Assembly: GCA_965247705.1 (NCBI GenBank)
Contig: CBDFHV010000080.1
Span: 150,512 to 214,511 of the forward strand
Length of the DNA stretch: 64,000 nt
Direction of reading: 5' to 3'
Source of the DNA: CBDFHV01 sp965247705
Lineage (GTDB): Bacteria > Pseudomonadota > Alphaproteobacteria > Rhodospirillales > CAMCUA01
The notes beneath the pieces were generated by a model. The model was not told the origin of the DNA and ran no database searches. It saw only the letters and a list, made by a program, of their open reading frames with translations. Shown here one piece after another: positions 34,936-46,817 of the stretch. A program made the translations under genes and the position numbers. Positions within the stretch are counted from its first letter, which is position 1. Each line of letters begins with the position of its first letter.

Positions 34936-36963
34936 GTGACCGAAAAAGCGCCTTGCGCGCCGCGCTGCGCGGCCCTTGTGGGCCCTTACCTCAGCGGCAA
35001 GACCACGCTTCTGGAAAGCATCCTGTCGATTACCGGCGCCGTCGGCCGCAAGGGCACGATCAACGAGGGCAACACGGTGGGCGACGCCGCCCCCGAGGCC
35101 CGCGCCCGGCAGATGGGCACCGAGCTGAACATCGCCACGGCCGAATACCTGGGGGAATCGTGGACGTTCCTCGACTGCCCCGGCAATATCGAACTGGTCC
35201 AGGATTCCCATAACGCCCTGATGGTGGCCGACACGACCGTCGTCGTCTGCGAGCCGACTGCCGATAAGGCGCTGACGGTGAGCCCCATATTGCGTTTCCT
35301 CAACGACCACGACATCCCTCACATGGTGTTCATCAACAAGATGGATGCCGTCGAATCCCACGTCCGGGAGTGCTTCGAGGCGCTTCAGAACCTGTCCGAA
35401 CGGCCGCTGGTCCTGCGCGAGATCCCGATCCGCAATGGCGAGTCGATCTCCGGCCACGTGGACCTGGTGAGCGAGCGCGCCTTCAAGTGGAAGGAAGCGG
35501 GTCCTTCGGACCTGATCCAGATTCCGGAGAGCCTGCAGGACCGGGAGCAGGAGGCCCGCACCTCCCTGTTGGAGACCCTGGCCGATTTCGACGACGTGCT
35601 CCTGGAGCAGCTGCTGGAAGAATCCGTACCCTCTTCCGACGATATCTACGGGCACTTGAGCGAAAACTTGCGGGAAGGTCGGATCGTTCCCGTCTTCTTC
35701 GGCTCGGCGCTGCACGACAACGGCGTCCGGCGCCTGCTCAAGGCCCTGCGCCACGAAGCGCCCGCCCCCGACAAGACCGCCGCGCGGCTGGGCATCGATC
35801 CCTCGGGCGGCGCCTTGGCACGGGTGTTCAAGTCCCAGAACGCGGCCCATACCGGCAAGATGTCCCACGCCCGGGTGTGGCGCGGCGAGATCGCCGACGG
35901 CATGACCCTGAACGGCCAGCGGGTCAGCGGCGTATCCCGGATGCTGGGCGCCAAGGCCGACAAGGTGACCAAGGCGGGCCTTGGCGAAGTGGTTGCCCTG
36001 GGCCGCCTGGACGAGGCCACCAGCGGCGACCTGTTGTCCCCGGCGGGCGACGCCCGGCGCGGCGACTGGCCGCAGCCGGTGACGCCCCTCTACGCCTTGG
36101 CCATTCACGCCGCCGAGCGTAGCGACGAAGTGAAGCTGAGCGGCGCGCTGGCCCGCCTGGTGGAGGAAGACCCCTCCCTGTCGTTCGAACCCAACCCGGA
36201 TACCGGGGAGCTGCTGATCAACGGTCAAGGCGACATGCACCTGAGGATCGCCATCGACCGGCTGAAGAACCGCTACAACCTGATCGTCCACGCGGAGCGT
36301 CCCCAGGTCCCCTACAAGGAGACCATCCGCAAGCCCATTTCCCAGCATGCTCGCCACAAGAAGCAGTCGGGCGGGCACGGCCAGTTCGGCGACGTCCACG
36401 TGGACATCAAGCCGTTGCCGCGAGGAACGGGGTTCAATTTCACCGACAAGATCTCTGGCGGGGTGGTGCCCAAACAATACATCCCGGCGGTGGAAGCCGG
36501 GGTGAAGGATTATCTGAAGCGCGGCCCCCTGGGGTTTCCCGTGGTCGACGTGTCGGTGACCCTCACCGATGGTCAGTTCCACGCGGTCGACAGTTCCGAC
36601 ATGGCCTTCAAGACCGCGGGCTCCCTGGCCATGCGCGAGGGCATGCCCAAGGCGAGCCCGGTGCTGCTGGAGCCCGTCTACCAAGTGGAGATATTGATCC
36701 CCAACGACTTCACCTCGCGCATTCAGCGCCTGATCAGCGGGCGGCGCGGCCAGATCCTGGGCTTCGACGCCAAGCCAGGGTGGTCCGGCTGGGACGAGGT
36801 CAAGTCCCAGATGCCGCAGACGGAGATGCACGACCTGATCAACGAACTGCGCTCCATCACCCTTGGCATTGGCACCTTCCAGTGCCGCTTCGATCACCTG
36901 CAGGAGTTGACCGGCAAGGAGGCCGACCAGGTGGTCGCCAGCCGCCAGGAAGCGGCCCAGTAG
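34936..36963 (+). CDS. Elongation factor G-like GTPase (EF-G paralogue)
   Basis: A 675-residue five-domain EF-G relative. The G1 P-loop is GPYLSGKTT rather than the canonical GHIDAGKTT of translocase EF-G. The G3 box is DCPG and G4 is NKMD. Domain IV has GGHGQFGDVHVDIKPLPRG, and domain V ends with DLINELRSITLGIGTFQCRF. It is about 20 residues shorter than main EF-G and is not in a ribosomal-protein operon, so it is a secondary paralogue of uncertain role. Start GTG with GGGAGG upstream. Confidence 0.85.
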   Translation: MTEKAPCAPRCAALVGPYLSGKTTLLESILSITGAVGRKGTINEGNTVGDAAPEARARQMGTELNIATAEYLGESWTFLDCPGNIELVQDSHNALMVADTTVVVCEPTADKALTVSPILRFLNDHDIPHMVFINKMDAVESHVRECFEALQNLSERPLVLREIPIRNGESISGHVDLVSERAFKWKEAGPSDLIQIPESLQDREQEARTSLLETLADFDDVLLEQLLEESVPSSDDIYGHLSENLREGRIVPVFFGSALHDNGVRRLLKALRHEAPAPDKTAARLGIDPSGGALARVFKSQNAAHTGKMSHARVWRGEIADGMTLNGQRVSGVSRMLGAKADKVTKAGLGEVVALGRLDEATSGDLLSPAGDARRGDWPQPVTPLYALAIHAAERSDEVKLSGALARLVEEDPSLSFEPNPDTGELLINGQGDMHLRIAIDRLKNRYNLIVHAERPQVPYKETIRKPISQHARHKKQSGGHGQFGDVHVDIKPLPRGTGFNFTDKISGGVVPKQYIPAVEAGVKDYLKRGPLGFPVVDVSVTLTDGQFHAVDSSDMAFKTAGSLAMREGMPKASPVLLEPVYQVEILIPNDFTSRIQRLISGRRGQILGFDAKPGWSGWDEVKSQMPQTEMHDLINELRSITLGIGTFQCRFDHLQELTGKEADQVVASRQEAAQ

Positions 36964-37045
36964 AACGCCCGGCAGGGGGGCCGCGGGTCACGACCAAGGG
37001 CGCACGACCAAGCCCGCCGGACTTTCGTGCCCGCCATGCGCCGGG

Positions 37046-38353
37046 ATGACCCGGCGTATGGAAGGGAGTGACCTGCGGCAGCGAATATTACGCCGGCTCG
37101 GCGCCCACGGGTTCTACGGCTGGGTCATCCTGTCGGTGGCCGCCATTGGCGTCTTCAGCGCCGGACCCAGTCAGTCCTACACCATCGGCGTTTTCATCGT
37201 GCCCCTGGGCCGGGACCTCGGCATCTCCAACACCACCATCGCCACCATCTATGGCGCGGCCACCCTGGTGGCGGCCAGCGGATCGCTGATCGTGGGCAGG
37301 CTCATCGACCGCTTCGGGACCCGGCCGGTCCTGATTGTCGTGGCATCGCTGCTTGCCGCGACCTGTTTCGGCTTCAGCCAGGTCCATGGCGTCCTCGGTA
37401 TGGCGATCGGCTTCACCGCGTTCCGGTTTCTCGGCATGGGATCCACCATGCTGTCGTGCAGCAACTTGGTGTCCCAGTGGTTCAGCCGCCGACGGGGCCA
37501 CGCCCTCAGCCTCATGTCCCTGGGATTTGCCGTCTCCATGGCCGTCCACCCGCCCCTGGCCCAGTGGCTGGTGGAGACGGTCGGATGGCGGCAGGCCTGG
37601 GTCTGGCTGGGGGTGCTGATCGGTGTCGTCCTGGTGCCCCTGGTCGCCCTGTTCATCCACGACAGGCCGGAAGCCGTCGGCCTCCTTCCCGATGGCGATG
37701 CCCGGCCGGCTTCCGGGGAGACATCGGCGGCGGCGCCCCCCCCGGCCATGGCGGTGGCCGGACTGACCCTGCGCGAAGCCCTGGCCACCCGGGCCTTTCA
37801 CATCATCGTCGTCGCCACCTTTTTCGGTAGCGTGCTCAGTTCGGCGCTCCATTTCCATCAGGTGACGATCCTCCAGGCGCAGGGTCTGGACGCCGCCATC
37901 GCGGCCCGGATGTTTCCCATTTCGGCGCTCATCATGGTTCTGGCCTTACCCCTGATCGGGCGCATGCTCGACCGGTTTCCGACCCGTCTGGTGTTCGCCG
38001 CGGGACTCCTCGTCACCGGCGCGTCGATGGCCGCCATAAGCGTTGCCGACAGCGTGGCCAGCGCCGTCGTCTACGCCATACTGTTCGGCCTCAACAACGC
38101 GGCGGGACTGGGCCTGTGGTCCTACCTGTGGCCCCGCTACTTCGGCCGCCGCTATTTGGCCTCGATCCAGGGCGCCGGGCACACCGTGGGCATTCTCGGG
38201 GCGGCGGTCGGGCCGGTTCCCCTTGGCATCGCCTTCGACTTGTGGGGGCGCTACACGGAGGCCCTGTGGGTCCTCGCCCTGTTGCCCGCCCTCTGCGCCA
38301 TCGCCGCCCTCACCCTCAAGACGCCCGAAGGTTCGGCCCGATCCGGCCGGTAG
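37046..38353 (+). CDS. MFS transporter, oxalate/formate antiporter or monocarboxylate-like
   Basis: A 435-residue major facilitator with twelve predicted membrane spans. GFYGWVILSVAAIGVFSAGP and SQSYTIGVFIVPLGRDLGIS resemble carriers annotated as oxalate/formate antiporter or MCT-type transporters. Motif-A-like GRLIDRFGTRPVL lies after span 2, and a central loop (about 205-235) is Pro/Ala-rich. The substrate is not predictable. Two ATGs four codons apart are possible starts. No regulatory or metabolic partner adjoins. Confidence 0.8.
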   Translation: MTRRMEGSDLRQRILRRLGAHGFYGWVILSVAAIGVFSAGPSQSYTIGVFIVPLGRDLGISNTTIATIYGAATLVAASGSLIVGRLIDRFGTRPVLIVVASLLAATCFGFSQVHGVLGMAIGFTAFRFLGMGSTMLSCSNLVSQWFSRRRGHALSLMSLGFAVSMAVHPPLAQWLVETVGWRQAWVWLGVLIGVVLVPLVALFIHDRPEAVGLLPDGDARPASGETSAAAPPPAMAVAGLTLREALATRAFHIIVVATFFGSVLSSALHFHQVTILQAQGLDAAIAARMFPISALIMVLALPLIGRMLDRFPTRLVFAAGLLVTGASMAAISVADSVASAVVYAILFGLNNAAGLGLWSYLWPRYFGRRYLASIQGAGHTVGILGAAVGPVPLGIAFDLWGRYTEALWVLALLPALCAIAALTLKTPEGSARSGR

Positions 38354-38480
38354 CCGGCGGGCGGCGGGGGTACGCCAACGGCCTCACGACGAAGGGCCAG
38401 CCGATAGCCACGAAGGACGGCTGGGGCGTGGCGACGCACTTGGTCGCAACGCGATTCGGAATGACCCGTCCGACCGCCGT

Positions 38481-39283
38481 TCATGAACCAGACGATGTGG
38501 CGCGGAATGAGTCGTCGACCGGCACCGTGTAGTTGAGCGCCAACCGTCCGCCATCCACGTACACGCACTGCCCGGTCACATAGCTGGAATCGTCGCTGGC
38601 CAGGAAAACGGCGACGCCGGCCACCTCCTCCGGCGTGCCGAGCCACCCCAAGGGGGTACGCGACAGGATCCGACGCCTGGCGTCTTCGTCGGTGAGAACC
38701 GACTTGAGCATCTCAGTGAGGATGCTTCCGGGACCGATGGAATTGACCCGGATGCCGTAGTCGGCAAGGGAGACCGCCATAACTTTGGTCAGTTGGTTGA
38801 GGCCTCCCTTGGCGACCACGTAGGGCGTGATGTTGGGGATGGCCAGGACCGCGTTCACCGACGACATATTGATGATCGCACCCTTGGTGCCCCGTTTGAC
38901 CATTTGGCGGGCCGCCGCCTGACCACCGAGGAAGGGACCGCGCAGGTTGACCCGCAAGACCTCGTCGAAATCCGCCTCCGATAGGTCCAGGAAGTCCGAG
39001 GTACGGGTGATGGCGGCGTTCGACAGCATGACGTCGAGCCCGCCGAATTCCGTTGCGGCGGCCTCGATGAGGTCATTCACGGAAGCGCTGTCGCGCACAT
39101 CGCAATAGGAGAACACCGCCTGACCGCCATCGTCGCGGATGGACCGGGCTTCTCGTTCGCCAACGTGCCGCGCCAGGTCCGCGATCATGACCTTGGCCCC
39201 TCGGCGCAGAAGCGCTTGGCGCAGGCCAAGCCGATACCCTGGGCACCGCCGGTGACGACGCATACCTTGTCCTTCAGTCGCAT
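38481..39283 (-). pseudogene. Short-chain dehydrogenase/reductase with a 1-base frameshift near the N-terminus
   Basis: The first frame, from the ATG at 39283, gives RLKDKVCVVTGGAQGIGLA and then CAKRFCAEG, the Rossmann TGxxxGIG motif, but then hits TGA. Conservation resumes one frame over with AKVMIADLARHVGE and runs to the end: NAAITRTSDF, catalytic Ser in NMSSVNA, YVVAK (Tyr-x-x-x-Lys) and YVTGQCVYVDGG. The break is in a run of four G (plus-strand C 39197-39200); one more base would restore a protein of about 267 residues. It is either a recent mutation or a sequencing error. Confidence 0.75.
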
Positions 39284-39423
39284 GGGCCTGGTCCTCCTGG
39301 TTTTGCCCACTCGACAAGGGCATGGTGGGCGAGCCCTATCAGGGACGGATGGTACGGAAGATGATGTCGATTCCCATGCCGTGGAACGGTAGGCTTTTGC
39401 CGATCCAAGATTAGGAGGAACGG

Positions 39424-40035
39424 ATGCCGCGATCCTTTGCCGCTGTCGTGCTTAGCCTGATTCTCAGCCTCGGCGCCGTGCCCGCCCACGCCATTAATCT
39501 CAACCCGTTTTCCGCCATCAAAGGCGCGTTGGAGGCCGTCGTCGAGGACCGCTCCGCCGACGACATCAAAACCGATCTTGGCATCAAGGCCAGCATCGTC
39601 GCCGACGTCATCGATAAAATGGGGTCCGACGTCATCTCCATCAGCGCCGACGTTTACGAACAAGACGTCATGCTGACCGGAATCGTCGAAAAGGCCGAAC
39701 AAAAGTCCCAGGCCGGTGACCTGACCAAGGCCGTCGAGGGGGTCAAAAAACTCTACAACGATATCCTGGTGATCAAGAAGACCGACCGCGACAAGGGCGC
39801 CGTCGAAGGGTTCGTCGACGACACGGTGATCGAGACCAAGATCAATGCGCTTCTGTTGGATGCGAGCGGCGTCAACGTCACGAACTTCCGTTGGCGTTCC
39901 GTCGGTGGCGGCAAGGTATTCCTGTTCGGGCGGGCACTGACGAAGGCGGAACGAACAAAGGCGGTCGGCGTCGTCAAGGGGATCAAGGACGTCTCGTCGG
40001 TTACCAACCGGGTCAAAATCAAACCGAAAACTTGA
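39424..40035 (+). CDS. Exported BON-domain protein
   Basis: A 203-residue protein with a signal peptide ending AVPAHA (cleavage near residue 23). Two BON-like repeats follow (about 60-120 and 130-200): VEGVKKLYNDILVIKK, then DTVIETKINALLLDASGV, and the final GVVKGIKDVSSVTNRVKIK. BON proteins sit in the periplasm or outer-membrane side and help protect the envelope. TTAGGAGGA lies directly upstream of the ATG, a near-perfect ribosome site that fixes the start. Confidence 0.83.
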   Translation: MPRSFAAVVLSLILSLGAVPAHAINLNPFSAIKGALEAVVEDRSADDIKTDLGIKASIVADVIDKMGSDVISISADVYEQDVMLTGIVEKAEQKSQAGDLTKAVEGVKKLYNDILVIKKTDRDKGAVEGFVDDTVIETKINALLLDASGVNVTNFRWRSVGGGKVFLFGRALTKAERTKAVGVVKGIKDVSSVTNRVKIKPKT

Positions 40036-40345
40036 CGCCCATTGGGGCCCCAGTGGGCCCCCAGTGGGACCTCAGGAGAAAAGAAAAAGCCGGATCCCGA
40101 AGGATCCGGCGAGTTTCAACAGGGAGGCTTCACGTCTGGGAGACGTAGGCCCGAATTCGAACGTATCCGATTCCGTGCCTGGGATTCGGGCGTCGCGCCC
40201 GAACAGGGAGAAATCGTCGCGTGCCGTGTCACACGATAGTGCAACGCAACATCAGATGACGCTTATATAACCCGGCCGGGCTCTTCGCACCATGCCAAAA
40301 ACGTCAGACCAGCCATGCGCCCAGCGCATAGCTGTCACGGCCGCG
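40036..40345. other. Intergenic region holding a terminator
   Basis: About 310 bases between the BON gene and the convergent LysR gene. A clear stem-loop lies near its left side, with an AT-rich patch near 40260. A short GGGCCCCCAGTGGG-type inverted sequence follows the BON stop codon. No coding frame with family resemblance was found. Confidence 0.5.
40089..40110 (-). terminator. Intrinsic terminator with UUCG tetraloop
   Basis: On the minus strand GCCGGATCC, the loop TTCG and GGATCCGGC form a perfect 9-bp stem closed by the extra-stable C(UUCG)G loop, followed at once by TTTTTCTTTTC. It would end transcripts of the lysR-type gene that reads toward it. On the plus strand there is no T-run, so the BON gene gains less from it. 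Confidence 0.8.
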
Positions 40346-41266
40346 TCATGACGCCGGGCCGCGACCGGGGCCGTAGGACAGCCCGGCGTCGGCGATCTGG
40401 CGCAACAGGAAGTCGCGGAACACGATGATTCGTTTGGAGTCCCGAAGCTCTTCCGGATAGGCTAGGTAAACGTCGAAGTGGGGCCCGCGCAGTTCGGGCA
40501 GCATTTCCACCAAGCTGCCGGCCTCCTTGTCCATGTAGTCCGGCAGGGCCCCGATCCCGAGGCCGCTTTGCACCGCCCGGTAGATGCCGTAGATGCTGTT
40601 GACCTTGAGCACCGGCCGCCGGCGGCGCCCCTCGGGCAGGCCCACGTCAAGAAGCCAGTTGACCCCGGCGACGGGGGGCTGTGCGTCCTCCCCATAGACA
40701 ATCAGGTCATGGTCGTCCAAATCGGCGGGCGATTGGGGCGTGCCGCGGCGGTTGAGGTATTCGGGCGCCGCGTAGACATGATAGCGCATGGTCATGAGGT
40801 GGCGCTGAATCAGGTCCGGCTGGCGCGGCGGCCACATGCGGATGGCGAGGTCGGCCTCGCGCATGGACAGGTCCAGCTCGCCATCGTTGAGGACCAGGCT
40901 GAGGGCCAGGTCGGGGTAAAGCTCGACGAACTCCCGAATACGCGGCGTCAGCCACAGGGTGCCGAAGGCGACCGTGGTGGTGACCTTGAGGGGACCCTGG
41001 GGACGCTCGCGGCTGTCCCGCAGGCGGGCCTCGGCCATCGACAACCGGGTCACGATGTCGCGGGCGACCCGGGTCAGGATCTCTCCCTGTTCGGTCAGGA
41101 TCAGGCCCCTGGCGTGACGATGAAAGAGGACCACGCCCAGGGAGTCCTCCAAGGCGCCGATCTGACGGCTGACCGCGGACTGGCTCAGGTTGAGCCCTTC
41201 GCCCGCATGGGTGAAGCTGCCGGCCTCGGCGACGGCATGAAAGATGCGCAGCTTGTCCCAGTCCAT
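40346..41266 (-). CDS. LysR-family transcriptional regulator
   Basis: A 306-residue LysR-type regulator. The N-terminal winged helix (MDWDKLRIFHAVAEAGSFTH, then LNLSQSAVSRQIGALEDSLG) occupies residues 1-62, and a periplasmic-binding-like effector domain spans about 90-295. The target and coinducer are unknown. It lies 58 bases downstream of trxB on the same strand, a pairing I recall from related alphaproteobacteria. Confidence 0.87.
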   Translation of the reverse strand: MDWDKLRIFHAVAEAGSFTHAGEGLNLSQSAVSRQIGALEDSLGVVLFHRHARGLILTEQGEILTRVARDIVTRLSMAEARLRDSRERPQGPLKVTTTVAFGTLWLTPRIREFVELYPDLALSLVLNDGELDLSMREADLAIRMWPPRQPDLIQRHLMTMRYHVYAAPEYLNRRGTPQSPADLDDHDLIVYGEDAQPPVAGVNWLLDVGLPEGRRRRPVLKVNSIYGIYRAVQSGLGIGALPDYMDKEAGSLVEMLPELRGPHFDVYLAYPEELRDSKRIIVFRDFLLRQIADAGLSYGPGRGPAS

Positions 41267-41324
41267 GACGTTGCCCCCGCCCGGCGGCCCGCCGGGCGCC
41301 GGCTGGACCGACCGAGCCCGACCG

Positions 41325-42296
41325 TCAGGCCGCGGCCACCGCCGATTCCGTTTGCGAAGCGAGAAAAGCTTCCGCTTCCAGCGCGCCCATGCAGCCCGTA
41401 CCGGCGGCGGTCACCGCTTGGCGGAATATCTTGTCCTGGACGTCGCCGGCGGCAAAGACCCCGGGAACGCTGGTCGCCGTGCTGTCGGGCGCGGTGACGA
41501 TGTAGCCCTCGGCATCCATTCGAATCTTGCCCCGAAACAGGGCCGTGTTCGGATCGTGGCCAATGGCGATAAAGACGCCGTCGACGGCCAGGTCACGAGC
41601 GGTGCCCGATTTGACGTCGCGCAGCGCCACGCCGGTCACCACCGGCGGCGCGCCCTCGCCACGGATATCCTCGACCACGTGATCCCACAGGGTCTCGATC
41701 TTCGGATTGCGGAACAGCCGGTCCTGGAGGATCTTTTCCGCCCGCAGCCGATCCCGGCGATGGATCACCGTGACCTTGGTGGCGAAGTTGGTCAGGAACA
41801 TGGCCTCTTCCGCCGCGGTGTTGCCGCCGCCCACCACGGCGACCTCCTTGCCGCGAAAGAAGAACCCGTCGCAGGTGGCGCAGGCGGAAACGCCGGCACC
41901 GGTCAACCGCTGCTCGCTGTCCAGCCCCAGCCACCGCGCCGAGGCGCCGGTGCCGATGATCAGGGTCTCGCCCTCATAGACGGTGGCCGAATCGCCGACC
42001 ACCCGAAACGGTCGCCGCGACAGATCCACATCGACCGCCATGTCGTCGAACATGCGGGTCCCCACATGCGCCGCCTGGGCCAGCATCTGTTCCATCAGCC
42101 ACGGCCCCTGGATCGCCTCGGCGAAGCCGGGATAGTTCTCCACGTCGGTGGTGATGGTCAGTTGCCCCCCTGGTTGCAAACCCTTCAGCAGTACCGGTTC
42201 CAGGTTGGCGCGGGCGGCGTAGACGGCAGCCGTATAACCGGCGGCGCCGGATCCCAGGATCAGGACTTTGGAATGGATGGTTTCGGGCTTGGGCAT
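41325..42296 (-). CDS. trxB: Thioredoxin-disulfide reductase
   Basis: A 323-residue FAD flavoprotein that reduces thioredoxin with NADPH. The redox pair is Cys139 and Cys142 in SACATCDGFF. FAD binding is shown by LILGSGAAGYTAAVYAARA and the C-terminal GVFAAGDVQDKIFRQAVTAAG; NADPH binding by VVGGGNTAAEEA and HRRDRLRAEK. Length is normal. It diverges from an Lrp-type regulator across about 160 bases. Confidence 0.94.
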   Translation of the reverse strand: MPKPETIHSKVLILGSGAAGYTAAVYAARANLEPVLLKGLQPGGQLTITTDVENYPGFAEAIQGPWLMEQMLAQAAHVGTRMFDDMAVDVDLSRRPFRVVGDSATVYEGETLIIGTGASARWLGLDSEQRLTGAGVSACATCDGFFFRGKEVAVVGGGNTAAEEAMFLTNFATKVTVIHRRDRLRAEKILQDRLFRNPKIETLWDHVVEDIRGEGAPPVVTGVALRDVKSGTARDLAVDGVFIAIGHDPNTALFRGKIRMDAEGYIVTAPDSTATSVPGVFAAGDVQDKIFRQAVTAAGTGCMGALEAEAFLASQTESAVAAA

Positions 42297-42459
42297 GGGT
42301 CGAGGGCTCGCGATCCGGCTGGGCTGGGGTCCGATGATCCCTTCGTATTAAGGCTCCTGAGTCTCCCGGGCAAGGGGCGGGCTCGATTCGGCGGCGATTG
42401 GCATGCGAACCGCCCTCTTGTAATATTGTTGCGCGCCGAACGCGGGAGAGGGAGCGAAT

Positions 42460-42960
42460 ATGCAACGGGTCAAGCTGGATCGTGTGGACCGCCGAATCCT
42501 ATGGGACCTCCAGGAGAACGGGCGCACGACGAACGTCGATCTGGCCCGTGGCGCCGGGATCTCGGCGCCGCCATGCCTGCGCCGGGTGCGCGCCCTGGAG
42601 GCGGCCGGCTACATCCGCGGCTACCACGCCGACATCGATCCCAAGCGTCTCGGCTACAACGTGACGGTGTTCGCCTTCGTCGGCCTGTCAAGCCAAGCGG
42701 AGCCGGACTTGGAGGCTTTCGAGGCCCTGGTGCGCGAGTGGCCGGAAGTGCGCGAATGCCACATGCTGGCCGGGGAAATCGACTTTCTGCTGAACGTGAC
42801 AGCCGCCGACTGGGATTCCTATCAGCGGTTCCTGACCACCAAGCTGACCGCGGCGCCCAACGTCAGCCACGTGAAGTCGTCCTCGTCCATCCGCCGCTCA
42901 AAATGGGAACCGGGTGTCCCCATCCCCACGGAGTCGCCGACCGAGGACGCCGGCCAATAG
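42460..42960 (+). CDS. Lrp/AsnC-family transcriptional regulator
   Basis: A 166-residue feast/famine regulator. The helix-turn-helix lies in LDRVDRRILWDLQENGRTTN and LARGAGISAPPCLRRVRALE, and the RAM ligand-binding domain follows (about 75-150, with EVRECHMLAGEIDFLLNV). It probably responds to an amino acid. GGGAGAGGGAG lies just before the ATG. It converges on greA, with a 7-base gap between stop codons. Confidence 0.88.
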   Translation: MQRVKLDRVDRRILWDLQENGRTTNVDLARGAGISAPPCLRRVRALEAAGYIRGYHADIDPKRLGYNVTVFAFVGLSSQAEPDLEAFEALVREWPEVRECHMLAGEIDFLLNVTAADWDSYQRFLTTKLTAAPNVSHVKSSSSIRRSKWEPGVPIPTESPTEDAGQ

Positions 42961-42967
42961 AATACGT

Positions 42968-43441
42968 TCAGTCGTAACGGACTTCGACGATCTCGAAGGA
43001 CTTGCTGCCCCGTGGCGTGGACACCTCCACCACGTCGCCGAGGGTCTTGCCTATCAAGGCGCGGGCCAGGGGCGAGGTGACGGACAGGCGGCCCAAGGCA
43101 ATATCGGATTCGTGGCTGCCGACGATCTGAAATTTGCTTTCCTCGTCGGTGTCGCCGTCGGCGACCAGAATACGGGCACCGAAACGGACCACGTCGCCGC
43201 TCAGCTTGGTCGTATCGATCACTTCGGCCCGGCTGATGATGTCTTCCAGTTCGGCGAGACGCCCCTCGATGAAGCTCTGGCGTTCGCGGGCGGCGTGGTA
43301 TTCCGCATTCTCCGACAGATCGCCGTGTTCCCGGGCGGCGGCGATGGCCCGAATCACGGCCGGCCGCTCTTCGGACTTCAGACGCCGAAGCTCGTCCCGC
43401 AAGCGCTCCAGGCCTTCCCTCGTGGTCGGAATCTTGTCCAT
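42968..43441 (-). CDS. greA: Transcription elongation factor GreA
   Basis: A 157-residue factor that rescues backtracked RNA polymerase by stimulating RNA cleavage. The N-terminal coiled coil (about 1-75) holds the acidic tip in EHGDLSENAEYHAARERQSF. The C-terminal FKBP-like domain ends with SPLARALIGKTLGDVVEVSTPRG. The ATG before DKIPTTREGL gives the standard length; a longer frame was rejected. It follows carB by about 110 bases on the same strand, an order conserved in alphaproteobacteria. Confidence 0.94.
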   Translation of the reverse strand: MDKIPTTREGLERLRDELRRLKSEERPAVIRAIAAAREHGDLSENAEYHAARERQSFIEGRLAELEDIISRAEVIDTTKLSGDVVRFGARILVADGDTDEESKFQIVGSHESDIALGRLSVTSPLARALIGKTLGDVVEVSTPRGSKSFEIVEVRYD

Positions 43442-43465
43442 AAATTCTCCGTCGTGACGATCCAG

Positions 43466-43501
43466 CAATGGAGCCGGCAATAGAGCCGGCAATAGAGCCG
43501 G
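43466..43501. repeat. 12-bp tandem repeat in the greA leader
   Basis: Three head-to-tail copies of CAATAGAGCCGG (the first with a G in place of the A after CAAT) lie 25 bases upstream of the greA start, between carB and greA. Such a unit can change copy number by slippage and would alter the greA leader length. Confidence 0.7.
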
Positions 43502-43552
43502 CGCGGCCGGCGGGCCGCCATGCCCACGCCTCTAGCAACTGAAGTCTAACGA

Positions 43553-46795
<3,243 letters not shown>

Positions 46796-46817
46796 GTCTT
46801 GGTGAAGCGGGAAGATG

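Noticed and set aside
33394..36897. A 1167-codon open frame opposite the aminotransferase and EF-G genes
   Set aside because: It spans two well-supported genes and their gap, with no recognisable domain; it results from third-position GC bias.
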